Of a stretch of DNA of 64,000 nucleotides, positions 7,728-21,231 are shown in pieces. The notes beneath the pieces were generated by a model. The model saw nothing but the letters and a program-made list of their open reading frames with translations, did not search any database and was not told where the DNA came from. Origin of the DNA: Skermanella sp. TT6. Its GTDB lineage: Bacteria; Pseudomonadota; Alphaproteobacteria; Azospirillales; Azospirillaceae. Location of the stretch: assembly GCF_016653635.2 (NCBI RefSeq), contig NZ_CP067420.1, positions 4,056,001 through 4,120,000 of the forward strand. The letters run 5' to 3'. How positions within the stretch are numbered: position 1 is the stretch's first letter; the number at the start of each line of letters is the position of its first letter. The translations under genes were made by a program, and so were the position numbers.

Positions 7728-10700
7728 TCACCGAAAATTCCGGCCATCGGGGAAGACCCTGGTCACCTCCGGCCCCTTTTCCGGCGGGGGGCGCCTGACC
7801 TCGTCGGCGCGGGCGATGGCGCCGGCCAAGCTGGGTACGGGGGCGGGTCCGCCGGTCAGCTCGCGCAGGCGCGCGCTCTGGTCGGACAGGTGGTCGACCA
7901 GCAGGTGGATCACCCCGTCGTGGCGCTCGACCCGGCCGGTGGCGGCGATCAGCCGGGCGGTCAGGACGATCCGGCGGAACCGCTCGAACACGGGCGGCAC
8001 GACGATCAGGTTGGCGACGCCGTGCTCGTCCTCCAGCGTGATGAAGACGACGCCTGCGGCGCTGCCCGGCCGCTGGCGCACCAGCACCAGTCCGGCGACG
8101 GTCAGCCGTGTGTCGTGCCGCGCCTCGCCGAGGCGGGTCGAAGGGGCGACGCCGGCCTGCTCCAGCCCCGGGCGCAGCAGGTGGAGCGGATGGCACTTCA
8201 GCGACAGGGACAGGCTGGCATAGTCCTCGACCACGTGCTCGCCCAGCGCCATGTCGGGCAGCGTCACCTCGGGCTCCGGCGCCGCCGGGCCGTCCAGCCG
8301 GGCGAACAGCGGCAGCGGCTCCGGCCCCAGCGCCTGCACGGCCCACAGGGCCGCCCGCCGGTCCAGGCCGAGGGACCGCCAGGCGTCGGCCTGGGCGAGC
8401 AGTTCCAGCGCCGGCGCCGACAGCCGGGCGCGACGCCGGACATCGTGGGGATCGCGGAACGGCGCCCCGGACCGCGCCGCCACCAGGGCCGCGGCGTCGG
8501 CCTGCCGGAAGCCCTTTATCTGCCGGAATCCCAGCCGCAGCGCATGATACCCGGTTCCCGCCGGCTCCAGCGTGCAGTCCCAGTCGGACCGGTTGACGTC
8601 CGGCCCCAGCACGGTCACCCCATGGTCGCGGGCGTCGCGCACGATCTGGGCCGGGGCGTAGAAGCCCATGGGCTGGCTGTTGAGCAGGGCGCAGGCGAAC
8701 ACGTCGGGATGGCGGCACTTCATCCAGGCCGAGACATAGACCAGCAGCGCGAAGCTGGCGGCGTGGCTCTCGGGAAAGCCGTAGGTGCCGAAGCCCTCGA
8801 TCTGGCGGAAGCAGCGCTCGGCGAAGGCGCGGTCGTAGCCGCGCCCGACCATGCCCTCGATCATCTTGGCCTCGAAGGTGTGGATGAGGCCGACCTTGCG
8901 GAAGGTCGCCATGGCGCGGCGGAGCTGGTCCGCCTCCGACGGGGTGAAGCCCGCCGCGACGATGGCGATCTTCATCGCCTGCTCCTGGAACAGGGGCACG
9001 CCCAGGGTCTTCTCCAGCACCCGGCGCAGCTCGTCCGAGGGGTATTCGACCTTTTCCTTCCCCTGGCGGCGGCGGAGATAGGGATGGACCATGTCGCCCT
9101 GGATCGGGCCGGGGCGGACGATCGCGACCTCGACCACCAGGTCGTAGAAGGTACGCGGCTTGAGGCGCGGCAGCATGGACATCTGCGCCCGGCTCTCCAC
9201 CTGGAACACTCCCAGGCTGTCGGCCTTGCACAGCATCTCGTACACGGCGGGGTCCTCGGCCGGGACGGTGGCGAGCGCCAGGTCGATGCCGCGGTGGTCG
9301 CGCAGCAGGTCGAAGCCCTTGCGCAGGCAGGTCAGCATGCCGAGCGCCAGCACGTCCACCTTCAGGATGCCCAGCGCGTCGATATCGTCCTTGTCCCACT
9401 CGATCGTGGTCCGGTCCGGCATGGCCGCGTTGACGATCGGGCACAGCTCCGACAGGGGGCCGCGGGTGATCACGAAGCCGCCGACATGCTGGCCCAGGTG
9501 GCGGGGGAAGTTGATCAGCTCGCCGGAGAGGTCCAGCACCATGCGCAGCGTCGGGTCGGCGGGATCCAGCCCATGCTCCCGCGCGCGGTCCTCGTCGATG
9601 CCGTCCCGGCCCCAGCCCCAGATCGAGCCGGCCAGCCGGGCGACCGTGTCCTCCGACAGGCCAAGCGCCTTGCCGACCTCGCGGATCGCGCCGCGCGCCC
9701 GGTAGCGGCTGACCGTGGCGGCGATGCCGGCGCGGTCGCGGCCGTACTTGGCGTAGATGTACTGGATCACCTCCTCGCGCCGCTCGTGCTCGAAATCCAC
9801 GTCGATGTCGGGCGGCTCGTTGCGGGCGGCGGAGACGAACCGCTCGAACAGCAGGTCGGAGCGCGCCGGGTCCACCGCCGTGATGCCCAGGCAGTAGCAC
9901 ACCGCCGAGTTGGCCGCCGATCCCCTGCCCTGGCACAGGATCCCGCGCGAGCGGGCGTAGCGGACGATGTCGTGGACGGTCAGGAAATAGGGCGCGTAGC
10001 CCAGCTGCTCGATCAGCGGCAGCTCGTGGTCGATGGCGGCCCGGACCTTGGCCGGGATGCCGCCGGGGTGCAGGTCGGCGGGATAGCGCTCGGCGGCGCC
10101 GATCTCCGTCAGGCGGGCCAGCTCCTGCTGCGGGGTGCGGCCCCCGGTGGTGATCTCGTCGGGATATTCGTAGCGCAGCTCGTCCAGGGAGAAGGTGCAG
10201 GCCTCCGCGATCTCGACCGTGCGGGCGACGGCGTCGGGATGGCGGCGGAACAGGCGGGCCATCTCCTCCGGCGCCTTCAGGTGGCGCTCGGCGTTGGCCG
10301 CCAGCAGGTAGCCGGCCTCGTGGACGGTGCGGTGCTCGCGGATGCAGGTCAGCACGTCCTGGAGCACCCGGCGGTGCGGCGCGTGGTAATGCACGTCGTT
10401 GGTGGCGACCAGCGGCACCCGGACGTCGGCCGCCAGCGCCGCGAGCCGGGCCAGCCGCCGCGCGTCGTCGCCCCGGTACAGGTGGCTGGCCGCGAGGTGC
10501 AGGCGCCTGCGGAACAGCGCGCGGTAGGCGCGCAGCGCGTCGGCGAAATCCGGCCCGGGATGGTCGGGCGCCAGGGCGATCAGGATCTGGCCCTCGGCAT
10601 GGTCGTACAGGTCGGCGCGGGTCAGGTGGCACTGGCCCTTGGGCGCCCGCAGCCGCCCGGCGGTGAGCAGCCGCGACAGCCTGCCGTAGGCGGCCCGGTC

Positions 10701-11051
10701 GGTCGGCAGGCACAGCAGGCTCGGCCCGTCGGTCAGGTCCAGCCGGCAGCCGACCACCAGCCGGATGCCGGCCCCCTTGGCCGCGACATGGGCGCGCACC
10801 ACCCCGGCGAGGCTGTTGCGGTCGGTCACCGCGATGGCCGAATGGCCCAGCGCCGCGGCGGTCGTCGCCAGCTCCTCCGCGTGGGAGGCGCCGCGCAGGA
10901 AGCTGAAATTCGTCGAGACCTGGAGCTCGGCATAGGAAACCGGGGTCAGACCACCATTTCCCCCGAACGTCGGCATCCCGGAAGAGCCGGTGGGAAATGG
11001 TGGTCTGACCCCGGTTTCCCTCGTCGCATCGTCGGAGCCCGGCGGGCTCAT
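7728..11051 (-). CDS. dnaE2: error-prone DNA polymerase III alpha subunit DnaE2 (ImuC)
   Basis: The 1107-residue protein has a PHP domain at the N-terminus ([34 protein letters not shown]). The catalytic palm with the Asp pair is in [15 protein letters not shown], followed by a fingers region ([20 protein letters not shown]) and a C-terminal OB fold ([15 protein letters not shown]). It is the polymerase of the ImuB-DnaE2 translesion mutasome. The start is the ATG at 11049-11051, which overlaps the TGA of imuB as ATGA, so translation is coupled. Residues 12-39 are encoded by an inserted palindrome (10935-11019); the conserved domain begins only at YAELQ, residue 40. The frame is also open upstream of this ATG, but that lies inside imuB. 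Confidence 0.95.
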   Translation of the reverse strand: MSPPGSDDATRETGVRPPFPTGSSGMPTFGGNGGLTPVSYAELQVSTNFSFLRGASHAEELATTAAALGHSAIAVTDRNSLAGVVRAHVAAKGAGIRLVVGCRLDLTDGPSLLCLPTDRAAYGRLSRLLTAGRLRAPKGQCHLTRADLYDHAEGQILIALAPDHPGPDFADALRAYRALFRRRLHLAASHLYRGDDARRLARLAALAADVRVPLVATNDVHYHAPHRRVLQDVLTCIREHRTVHEAGYLLAANAERHLKAPEEMARLFRRHPDAVARTVEIAEACTFSLDELRYEYPDEITTGGRTPQQELARLTEIGAAERYPADLHPGGIPAKVRAAIDHELPLIEQLGYAPYFLTVHDIVRYARSRGILCQGRGSAANSAVCYCLGITAVDPARSDLLFERFVSAARNEPPDIDVDFEHERREEVIQYIYAKYGRDRAGIAATVSRYRARGAIREVGKALGLSEDTVARLAGSIWGWGRDGIDEDRAREHGLDPADPTLRMVLDLSGELINFPRHLGQHVGGFVITRGPLSELCPIVNAAMPDRTTIEWDKDDIDALGILKVDVLALGMLTCLRKGFDLLRDHRGIDLALATVPAEDPAVYEMLCKADSLGVFQVESRAQMSMLPRLKPRTFYDLVVEVAIVRPGPIQGDMVHPYLRRRQGKEKVEYPSDELRRVLEKTLGVPLFQEQAMKIAIVAAGFTPSEADQLRRAMATFRKVGLIHTFEAKMIEGMVGRGYDRAFAERCFRQIEGFGTYGFPESHAASFALLVYVSAWMKCRHPDVFACALLNSQPMGFYAPAQIVRDARDHGVTVLGPDVNRSDWDCTLEPAGTGYHALRLGFRQIKGFRQADAAALVAARSGAPFRDPHDVRRRARLSAPALELLAQADAWRSLGLDRRAALWAVQALGPEPLPLFARLDGPAAPEPEVTLPDMALGEHVVEDYASLSLSLKCHPLHLLRPGLEQAGVAPSTRLGEARHDTRLTVAGLVLVRQRPGSAAGVVFITLEDEHGVANLIVVPPVFERFRRIVLTARLIAATGRVERHDGVIHLLVDHLSDQSARLRELTGGPAPVPSLAGAIARADEVRRPPPEKGPEVTRVFPDGRNFR
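10935..11019. repeat. 28-bp inverted repeat lying in frame inside dnaE2
   Basis: The arm at 10935-10962 (GGAAACCGGGGTCAGACC...) is repeated without mismatch in inverse orientation at 10992-11019, with a 29-bp centre. The GGGGTCAGACC core is reminiscent of REP palindromes handled by RAYT (IS200-like) transposases. That association is from general knowledge, and no RAYT gene is in this window. The element is read through as residues 12-39 of DnaE2. Confidence 0.85.
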
Positions 11052-12574
11052 GGAAAGAATCCGTGGAGATACCAGCGCGCCGCCCGGCCCGGCTGGTACA
11101 GGCCGGCGCGGTAGACCCAGAAGCGTTGGCCGTCCGCGTCCTCGACCCGGTAATAATCGCGCAGTTCGTCGAGTTGGCGCCACCATTCCGGCTCCAGCCG
11201 CTCCGGCCCCTCGGCATGGACGACCTTGTGCATCCCGTCGCGCCAGCGGAACGCCAGGGGCGGATCATCCGGGACGGGGGCGATCACGTCGATTGCCTCG
11301 GGCCGGGGCAGCAGGCGGAGCGGTCGGGCGCGGTCCGCCGGCCAGGGGGCGGCTCCCTTCGCTCCGGGGGACGGGCCGGACAGCGCGGGAGCGGACTCGA
11401 CGGCGTTCTCCGGCCACCAGCTCTCGCGCGGCAGCAGGCGCCGGACCCGCGACAGGCCCAAGCGGCTGCCCAGCCGGTCCACCAGTTCGGCCAGCTCTCC
11501 GGAGATGGCCGAGGCTGGCCGGAAATCGCCGACCGGCATCTCGATCTGCTCCGGGCCGAGCGGTTCGGCGGTGGCGGAAAGGATCATGATCTCGATGCCG
11601 GGGCCGGGCGCCACCCGGTCCAGCTTCTCGGCGAACAGGCGGGCCAGATGGGCGGGAGCCCGCACCGGCCGGCTGGTCCCGACGGTGGAGCGCTCCACCC
11701 GGCCGTCGATGCGGAAGAAGCGGAGCTCCAGCCGCCGGGCTCCCCTGCCCGCCCGCTCCAGCCCGGCGCACAGGTCGTCCAACAGGCGGCGGGTGGCGTC
11801 CGCCAGATTCTCCGGCGTGGAGATCGGCTCGGCGAAGGCGGCGCGCGCGACGTGGGGCGGGACCGGCCGGCGCGGCGAGATCGGTTCCGGCGCCACGCCG
11901 AGCGCGAGGTCGAGCCGCCGGGTGACGACCACGCCGAACCGCGCGGTGATCGCGGCGCGCGGCATGCCGTAGAGGTCGCCGACCCGCCGCATGCCGACCC
12001 GGCGCAGCCCGGCCGCCGTCTCGGCCGGCAGGCGCAGCGCTTCGACCGGCAGCCCGGCCAGCGCCTGCCGCCCGCGCCCCGGCGGCACGGCGGCGATCCG
12101 CTCCCCGCCGTGCCGCGCCACCGCCCAGGCGGCCCCCGCCGAATCGGCGACCGCCGCCCCGGCCTGATAGCCGAACCCTTTCAGCCGGCCGACCACGTCG
12201 CGGAGCAGCGCCGGCTCGCCGCCGAACAGGTGCGCGCACCCGGATATGTCGAGGAAGATGCCGTCCGGCGCGTCCAGCCCGACCCACGGCGTATAGCGCC
12301 CGCACCAGTCCGCCAGGCCGTCCAGCGCCTGGGCGTCGGCGGCGGGATCGGCGTCGGCGGGATGGACGGCAGGCTCCAGCGCGCGGGCGTCGGCCAGCGT
12401 CATGCCCGGCTGGATGCCGGCCGACTCGGCATGCCCGTTGACCGCCGCGACGATCATCCGCCCGTGTTCCCCGAGGATGGTGACGAGTGGCCGATCCCGC
12501 AATTCCGGCTTGCGGCGGGCCAGCCGGTCGGTTGCCAGGCCGGGAAGCCATAGGGAGAGAACCCGCCGCGCCAT
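11048..12574 (-). CDS. imuB: ImuB, Y-family polymerase-like mutasome protein
   Basis: The 508-residue protein begins [20 protein letters not shown]. It shows the Y-family fold signatures [20 protein letters not shown] and an HhH-like segment [20 protein letters not shown], followed by a little-finger region and a C-terminal tail. ImuB proteins are usually inactive as polymerases and serve as the hub that links DnaE2 to the beta clamp. The ATG at 12574 is chosen because it aligns with the conserved start MARRxLxLWLP; an upstream Met at 12664 would add 30 non-conserved residues and overlap the SOS box. The imuA gene that normally precedes imuB is absent here. Confidence 0.92.
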   Translation of the reverse strand: MARRVLSLWLPGLATDRLARRKPELRDRPLVTILGEHGRMIVAAVNGHAESAGIQPGMTLADARALEPAVHPADADPAADAQALDGLADWCGRYTPWVGLDAPDGIFLDISGCAHLFGGEPALLRDVVGRLKGFGYQAGAAVADSAGAAWAVARHGGERIAAVPPGRGRQALAGLPVEALRLPAETAAGLRRVGMRRVGDLYGMPRAAITARFGVVVTRRLDLALGVAPEPISPRRPVPPHVARAAFAEPISTPENLADATRRLLDDLCAGLERAGRGARRLELRFFRIDGRVERSTVGTSRPVRAPAHLARLFAEKLDRVAPGPGIEIMILSATAEPLGPEQIEMPVGDFRPASAISGELAELVDRLGSRLGLSRVRRLLPRESWWPENAVESAPALSGPSPGAKGAAPWPADRARPLRLLPRPEAIDVIAPVPDDPPLAFRWRDGMHKVVHAEGPERLEPEWWRQLDELRDYYRVEDADGQRFWVYRAGLYQPGRAARWYLHGFFP

Positions 12575-12645
12575 CGATACTCCACTCCTGAACCCTCTCG
12601 CCTCGCGATGCCCGCATGGCGGGAACTCGACCGTCGCCACGCCTG

Positions 12646-12660
12646 GAACAAAACAAGAAC
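12646..12660 (-). promoter_or_regulatory. LexA (SOS) box upstream of imuB-dnaE2
   Basis: The plus strand reads GAAC AAAACAA GAAC, which is GTTC-N7-GTTC on the minus strand and the direct-repeat LexA box of Alphaproteobacteria. It lies 72 bases upstream of the imuB ATG in the proper orientation. DNA damage is therefore expected to induce imuB-dnaE2. Confidence 0.85.
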
Positions 12661-12731
12661 ACACCAGGCGCGGGATAAGGTCAAGGCGGTGGAGGGAATT
12701 TCCTGCTCTTTAGGAGGAGGTAAGCGTGGGA

Positions 12732-13151
12732 TCAGGCCGGCCGGTCGGCACCCGAAGCCGGGACGGGATCATGGCAACAGACGCAGATCTTGTTCCCGTC
12801 CGGGTCACGGAAATAGGCGCCGTAATAATCGGGATGATAATGGGGCCGGAGACCCGGCCTCCCCTCGTCCAGCCCTCCGGCGGCCATGGCGATGGCGTGA
12901 CACCGATCGACGGCTTCCCGGCTCGGGGCGAGCAGAGCGACCATGTGCCCGTTGCCCGGCTCAGCCCGCTGCCCGTCATAGGGCGCGCCGATGACGAACA
13001 GCGGCCGCCCGCCCGCCTTCGGCATCCAGCCTGCCCAGGAATTCTCGGGCTCGCAGAACTTCAGCGGATATCCAAGTTCCGCCATGAGGGCGTCATAGAA
13101 GGTGAAGGCGCGCTGGAAATCGGTGATCCCGACATAGACATGGGACAGCAT
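12732..13151 (-). CDS. VOC family protein (glyoxalase/bleomycin-resistance fold)
   Basis: The 139-residue protein begins MLSHVYVGITDFQRAFTFYD and has the paired beta-alpha-beta modules of the vicinal oxygen chelate superfamily. Likely metal ligands are the early His of SHVYVGITD, the His of GNGHMVALLAP and a Glu/Asp near the end of the second module (AYFRDPDGNKICVCCHD). The RDPDGN motif is typical. The reaction cannot be told from the sequence. The start at 13151 is preferred over a Met 30 codons upstream because the VOC domain begins exactly here and a purine-rich GGGGAAAA site precedes it. Confidence 0.85.
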   Translation of the reverse strand: MLSHVYVGITDFQRAFTFYDALMAELGYPLKFCEPENSWAGWMPKAGGRPLFVIGAPYDGQRAEPGNGHMVALLAPSREAVDRCHAIAMAAGGLDEGRPGLRPHYHPDYYGAYFRDPDGNKICVCCHDPVPASGADRPA

Positions 13152-13249
13152 CGGCTTTTCCCCATCGGTTTGGTGATTGGACGGGAGACGGGAACCATGG
13201 TCCGCGCGACGGCCCAGGATCGACGCCCGACATGCCGGCATCCCGGATC

Positions 13250-13465
13250 TTACAGATCAGCATATGCCCGCCGATCCGCCTCCGAATTCCACTCGTGGAA
13301 GACATGGAAGGGATCATCGGCCTGTTGGGGGACGGCGCGCGTCAGGATCACGCGGCTTTGCTCGATGCGGTACGCGATCCTGTCACCCTCGCGCAGCCCG
13401 AGCGCGGTACGCACCCGCTTCGGAGTGGTCGTCTTTCCCTTGCGAGTGAGCTTGCTGGTAATCAT
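13250..13465 (-). CDS. AbrB/PrlF-like antitoxin (orphan)
   Basis: The 71-residue protein begins MITSKLTRKGKTTTPKRVRT, a SpoVT/AbrB swapped-hairpin DNA-binding domain. Its tail, FHEWNSEADRRAYADL, is seen in PrlF-type antitoxins. A GGAGG ribosome site (CGGAGGTCCG) directly precedes the ATG at 13463-13465. PrlF normally pairs with the ribonuclease YhaV encoded just downstream. Here the next 98 bases downstream hold no gene and the following gene is a VOC protein, so the antitoxin appears to be an orphan. It may have lost its toxin or may act as a stand-alone regulator. Confidence 0.8.
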   Translation of the reverse strand: MITSKLTRKGKTTTPKRVRTALGLREGDRIAYRIEQSRVILTRAVPQQADDPFHVFHEWNSEADRRAYADL

Positions 13466-13807
13466 CGGACCTCCGCGTGCAGGAGCGATCGACCTTGAGG
13501 TGGTTGCCGACCATCGGCAAGGCGGCGCGTAGCGGCAGAATACCCCATGCTCTTCGAGAATGGGTATGGGAGGATCGTGGAGAAGCCGGCCACCGGACAT
13601 ATGATGGCCGTGGCCGGCAACAGTGCCGAGTAGGTCCGGACCATCTTCCGGGCGATGCTCGTGGCCGGCGGCGGCTCGGTCAACCGGCTGCAATAGCCGG
13701 GGCGCCCGCTGGGTCCGAAACGAAACCCTCAGCCGCCGCCCAAGCAGGCGCCGGCATCATTACGCTTCCGGAACCATAGCCTGGACCGGCGTCCCCCGGC
13801 ACCCCAC
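13466..13807. other. intergenic stretch with no supported gene
   Basis: Between the PrlF-like gene and the small secreted protein I see no gene. A short plus-strand reading frame from about 13547 (MLFENGYGRIVEKPATG) is cut by a TAG after 28 codons and may be a degenerate coding remnant. Confidence 0.5.
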
Positions 13808-14104
13808 ATGCCTGTAATGAGAAACCTGATGATCGTGGCCGCCCTGCTGCTGCCCATCGGCACGGCGGCGGCCCAGGTGCCGGGGGAACGCAACGTCATT
13901 TCTCCCCACCGCACCCCTGTGCCGGGCGAACGTATCGATCCGTCCGACCGGGGACGGGCAGAGCTATACCGGGACCAGCTCCGCGGAAGCCAGGAAAGGC
14001 GCGAGCTGCTGGACCGGCAGGGCAAGGCGGATATCTTGGACCGGCGCGAACTGCTGGACCTGCGGGACGAGTCGCGCCGGATGGACAGGGCGCTGGAGCG
14101 GTAG
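13808..14104 (+). CDS. small secreted/periplasmic hypothetical protein
   Basis: The 98-residue protein begins with a clear Sec signal peptide: MPVMRNLMIVAALLLPIGTA followed by an Ala-Ala-Gln cleavage region near residue 23. The mature part is a very polar, Arg/Glu/Asp-rich helix, and RRELLDRQGKADILDRRELL repeats an RRELLD motif. No enzyme motif is visible. The next Met, at residue 4, would also leave an intact signal peptide. Function unknown. Confidence 0.7.
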   Translation: MPVMRNLMIVAALLLPIGTAAAQVPGERNVISPHRTPVPGERIDPSDRGRAELYRDQLRGSQERRELLDRQGKADILDRRELLDLRDESRRMDRALER

Positions 14105-14141
14105 GCACGCCGGATTCCGGAGGGTGCGCGTCCCGCGCACC

Positions 14142-14164
14142 AGGGGCGGCGGGACGCCGCCCCT
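14142..14164. terminator. hairpin between convergent genes
   Basis: AGGGGCGGC at 14142-14150 and GCCGCCCCT at 14156-14164 form a 9-bp stem with a 5-base loop. It lies between the convergent stops at 14104 and 14180. It is a plausible bidirectional terminator, but no strong T-run follows. Confidence 0.55.
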
Positions 14165-14179
14165 CCGAGAAAAGGGACG

Positions 14180-14569
14180 TCAGGCCGCAGAGCCCGGGTC
14201 GGCCTGGCGCAGGCGGAGCGCGTCGGCGATGGCGCGGCGGAGCTGACGCGGTTCGAAGGGTTTGCGCAGGAAGATCTCCGCCTCGGCCTCTTCCGCCTGG
14301 GCGGCGTCGATCTGGCCGGAGATCATCAGGGCGCCGATGTTGAATCGCTGGCGAAGCTCGCGCGCGGCGGCGATGCCGTCGCTGCCGTCGGCCAGCCGGA
14401 CATCCATCACCACCAGGTCGGGACGATGCTCCTCGGCGAGGCGCAGGGCCTCGGTCCGGGTACGCGCCAAGCCGCATACCGTATAGTCCATTCCCTCGAT
14501 CAGCCGCTCCAGATCCATCGCGATCAGCATCTGATCCTCGACGATCAGAATCTTGCAGCCTTCCGTCAT
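14180..14569 (-). CDS. single-domain response regulator
   Basis: The 129-residue receiver domain begins MTEGCKILIVEDQMLIAMDL. It carries the acidic pair ED, the phospho-acceptor Asp in DLVVMDVRLADGSDG, the switch Ser in LMISGQIDAAQ and the conserved Lys in IFLRKPFEPRQLR. There is no output domain. Proteins of this form in Alphaproteobacteria often work with HWE/HisKA2 histidine kinases. GGGAGGCTTTT precedes the ATG at 14567-14569, which fixes the start; the Met 59 codons upstream is not preceded by a site and lies in the divergent promoter region. Confidence 0.88.
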   Translation of the reverse strand: MTEGCKILIVEDQMLIAMDLERLIEGMDYTVCGLARTRTEALRLAEEHRPDLVVMDVRLADGSDGIAAARELRQRFNIGALMISGQIDAAQAEEAEAEIFLRKPFEPRQLRRAIADALRLRQADPGSAA

Positions 14570-14749
14570 AAAAGCCTCCCGCTCACCGGCGCTGCCCCGG
14601 GGCGCGCCGCGACAGCACACTCTAACGCCGAAAGCCTCCGGTCGATGACAACGAAGGAGTAGAGGTCGGGTAGGAGTAGAGGTTGACGTCCGGAACTTAA
14701 CCGCACCCTGAGGGTTGGGCGGACACCGTACAAACCAAGGGTGCAACCG

Positions 14750-17700
14750 ATGGCGACCTCAGCCGCCGCTCCGACCTCGATCGAACTGGCTTCTTCCGAA
14801 CGTACCGTGATGGCCGTGCTGCGCGGCGAGGCCTTGCAGACTCTTCAGAGGGATGTGCTTCCGGCATATCTCCTGCGTCACCGCTGGTACGGCGCCAAGG
14901 ATGCCGGTAAGCCCGCTGTCACCCTGGCTGCGGGCGAGGAGCTGCCGACCGAAGACGGGCCGGCGCTGCTGGCGACGCTCCGCGTGCAACCGCCGGGCGC
15001 AGCCGAGCAGCGCTACTTCCTGCCGCTCATGGTGGTGTGGGGCGACCCGGGCCAAGGCGGGGCCGACCCCGGCGACCCGGCCGTTCTGGCGAGCATCCGC
15101 CAGGACGGGCGCGCCGGCGTGCTGATCGACGCTTTCGCTCGCGACGCCTTCGTGCGGGCCCTGCTGGCGCGGATGGCCGGGGAGAGCGGCGGCAGGAAAG
15201 GCGTGGCGGCGGAAGCGGCGCCCGCGATCCAGCGATCCAGGACGGAACAGTCCAACACCTCGATCCGGATCGGCTCCAGCGCGATGCTGAAGGGCTTCCG
15301 CAAGCTGGAGCCGGGCATCCATCCCGAGGTGGAGGTCGGTCGTTTCCTGACCGGAACGGCCAAGTTCGCCAATACTCCCGCCCTGCTCGGCACGATCGAG
15401 CAGACCGACGAGTCCGGCCGGCCAATCGCGCTGTGCGTCCTCCAGGCGCTGGTGCCGGACGCGGAGGACGCCTGGGGGCACGTGCTGGAGCGGGCGAAGA
15501 CGCCGCCCGGTCCTGACCTGCTGGCCCTGGTCGGCCGGCTGGGGCAGCGCACCGCCGAGATGCACCACGCGCTCGCCACGCGGACCGACGATCCGGCCTT
15601 CCGGGCCGAGCCGGTCGGCGGCGAAACGATCGGGGAGTGGGTCGAGGCTGTGCGGACGATGGCCCGGACCACCCTGGCGTCCCTGGAACGCGCCCTGCCC
15701 GGCCTGTCACCGCAAGTGCGCGGCGAGGCGGAAAGGCTGCTGGCCCGGCGGGACGAGCTGATGGGCCGGTTCGACGCGCTGGCGCCCAGGGACCTGGAGG
15801 TCAGCCGCACCCGGCTGCACGGCGACTACCACCTGGGTCAGGTGCTGGTGTCGCGCGGCGACGTCTTCATCATCGATTTCGAAGGCGAACCGATGCGCCC
15901 CCTGGCAGAGCGGCGCGCCAAGCATTCGCCGCTGCGCGACGTGGCGGGCATGCTGCGCTCCTTCGCCTATGCCGCGGCGACCGCCAAGCCGGACCGGCCG
16001 GAAGACTGGACGCGGACGGTGAACGAGACCTTCCTGAACGCCTATCGCGAGGCGGTCAAGGGCGCGCCGGGCCATCCCGGGAACCCCGCCCATGCCGACA
16101 GCCTGCTCCGGCTGTTCCTGTTCGAGAAGGCGCTCTACGAGGTCGGCTACGAGCTGGCGAACCGGCCGGACTGGGTCGCGATCCCGCTGAAAGGCGTGAC
16201 GGAGCTGCTGGACGGGGCGCCGGCCTCCCCCGCCCCGTCCAACACGCCGGCGCTCGACAGGCTGGCCGAGCGGGCCGGCATCGAGCTGGAATACAAGAAC
16301 GCCGCCGGGCAGATGGTCCGCATGTCGGAGAGCGCCAAGCGCAACATGCTGGCCGCCCTGGGCCACGACGTGCCCGACGAGCGCGCCGCGGGCGCGCGGC
16401 TGGAGGCCCTGGAACAGGCCGACCTGGGCCGGCCGCTGCCGCCGGTCTCGGTGGTCCGGGCCAGCCGGCGGCGGGTCGAGGTGCCGCTCTCCTTCACCCC
16501 CAGCGCCGCCCAGTTGCGCTGGCACGTGGACGAGGAAGGCGGCCGGCGGCACGAGGGGACCGTCAAGTTCTCCGACCTGGAACTGCTGCATACCGGCGAG
16601 CATGCCGGACGCGCGGTGGAGCGCCGGCGGCTGGTGATCGAGCAGGAGCTCCCGCCCGGATACCATACCCTGGCCGTGGGCGGCGGCGGGATGGCGGAAG
16701 CCACCATGCCGCTGATCGTGACCCCGGACCGCTGCCACTTGCCGCCGGAGGTATCGGAAGGCAACGGGATCTGGGGCATCTCCGCCCAGCTCTATCTGTT
16801 GCGCTCCCGTGACGATTGGGGCATCGGCGACTTCGCCGACCTGAAGAGCTTCGTCGGCAAGTCCGCCGACCTGGGCGCGTCGGTGATCGGGCTGAACCCG
16901 CTGCACACCATGTTCCCGGACAACCCGGGCCATGCCAGCCCCTATTCCCCGGCGAGCCGGCTGTACTTGAACATCCTCTACATCGATCCGGCCAAGCTGC
17001 CGGAATATCCGGGCTGCGAGCGCTGCCGCGTCCTGACCGAGGCGCCGGAGTTCAAGCGCAGGCTCCAGGCCGCCCGCGACGCCGATCTGGTGGATTACGC
17101 CGAGGCCGCGGCGCTGAAGCTTCCGGTGCTGGAGGTGCTCTTCCAGCAGTTCAAGGAGCGGGCTTCGGCGGAGCGGCGGGACGCCTTCGCCCGGTTCCGC
17201 CGCGAGCAGGGCGAGCCGCTGGAGCGGCTCTGCCGGTTCCTGGCGCTGCGGGCGCATTTCGCGCCGGACAAGGCGGACTGGCGCACCTGGCCGCCGGAAT
17301 ACCGGAAGCCCGACGGCGAGGCGGTGGATCGTTTCGCCCGCGAAAACGCCGACCGGATCGACTTCCACGCCTGGACCCAATGGGTCGCCGACGAGCAGCT
17401 GGCGGAAGCCGCCGCGGAGGCCAAGGCGCGCGGCATGGCGGTCGGCCTCTACCGCGACCTGGCGGTCGGGGCCGACAGCAGCGGCGCGGAGACCTGGGCG
17501 AACCCCGGGCTGGTGGTGTCGTCGGCCCATGTCGGGGCGCCGCCCGACCTGTTCAACCCGGCCGGGCAGGACTGGGGCCTGCCGCCGTTCGACCCGCAGG
17601 CGCTGCGCGAGCAGGCCTATGCCGGCTTCATCGACCTCGTCCGGGCCAACATGCGCCATGCCGGCGGCCTGCGGATCGACCATGTCATGGCGCTCCAGCA

Positions 17701-18426
17701 TCTCTACTGGATCCCGGAGGGCAAGCCGGCGTCGGAGGGGGTCTACGTCTCCTATCCGCTGGACGACATGGTCGGCATCCTGGCCTTGGAGAGCCAGCGC
17801 AACCGCTGCCTGGTGGTCGGCGAGGACCTGGGCACCGTGCCGGAAGGCTTCCGCGAGCGCATGACCGAGGCCGGCATCCTGTCGTACCGGGTGGTCTTCT
17901 TCGAATATGCCGAGGGCGGCGGCTTCGTCGGGCCGGAGGATTATCCGCACTTGGCACTCTCGACCGTGGGCAGCCACGACCTGGCGACGCTGCGCGGCTG
18001 GTGGGAGGAGCACGATATCGGCCTGAAGGAGCGCCACGGCCTCTATCCCGGCGCGGACGAGGCCGGGAACCAGCGGAACCTCCGCGCCCGCGACAAGCAG
18101 GCGCTGCTGGACGCCCTGAAGGCGGCCGGGCTGGACCTGCCTGCCGGCTTCTCGGTTGGGTCCGACTATGACGACGCGCTGTCGGAGGCGGTCCACCGGT
18201 TCCTGGCACGAACCCGCTCCGGCATCGCGATGGTCCAGATCGACGAGCTGACCGAGGAGCCGCACCAGGTCAACCTGCCCGGCACCACCGACCAGCACCC
18301 CAACTGGCGCCGCAAGCAGTCGTTGAGCCTTGAGGAACTAAACGGCAACCCGCGCGTTGTCGCGCTGGCACGGATCTTCCGGGACGCCCGCCCGCTCACT
18401 TCCTCCGCCAAAGAGGCCGATTTCAA

Positions 18427-18430
<4 letters not shown>
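14750..18430 (+). CDS. malQ: maltokinase–4-alpha-glucanotransferase fusion (Mak–MalQ)
   Basis: The 1226-residue protein has two parts. Residues ~10-490 are a maltokinase-like kinase: NTSIRIGSSAMLKGFRKLEP carries the ATP Lys, and RLHGDYHLGQVLV (~355) with FIIDFEGEPMRPL carries the catalytic Asp and metal Asp. Residues ~510-1226 are a GH77 amylomaltase with catalytic segments LRIDHVMALQHLYW (~975), VVGEDLGTVPEGF (~1023) and VGSHDLATLRGWW (~1074). Mak phosphorylates maltose to maltose-1-phosphate; MalQ disproportionates malto-oligosaccharides. The ATG at 14750 is preferred to the GTG at 14741 because CCAAGGG is 8 bases upstream. Its TGA overlaps the treY ATG (ATGA), so the two are translationally coupled. 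Confidence 0.88.

Positions 18431-21231
<2,801 letters not shown>

Noticed and set aside
5906-7747. Minus-strand frame of 613 codons opposite the 569-residue hypothetical protein
   Set aside because: Its product is rich in Gly, Arg, Gln and Val without domains, whereas the plus frame shows ordinary helical patterns and normal codon positions.
7246-11268. Minus-strand frame of 1340 codons over dnaE2
   Set aside because: It is an alternative frame of the dnaE2 region with Pro/Arg/Ala-rich product; the frame at 7728-11051 has all polymerase motifs.
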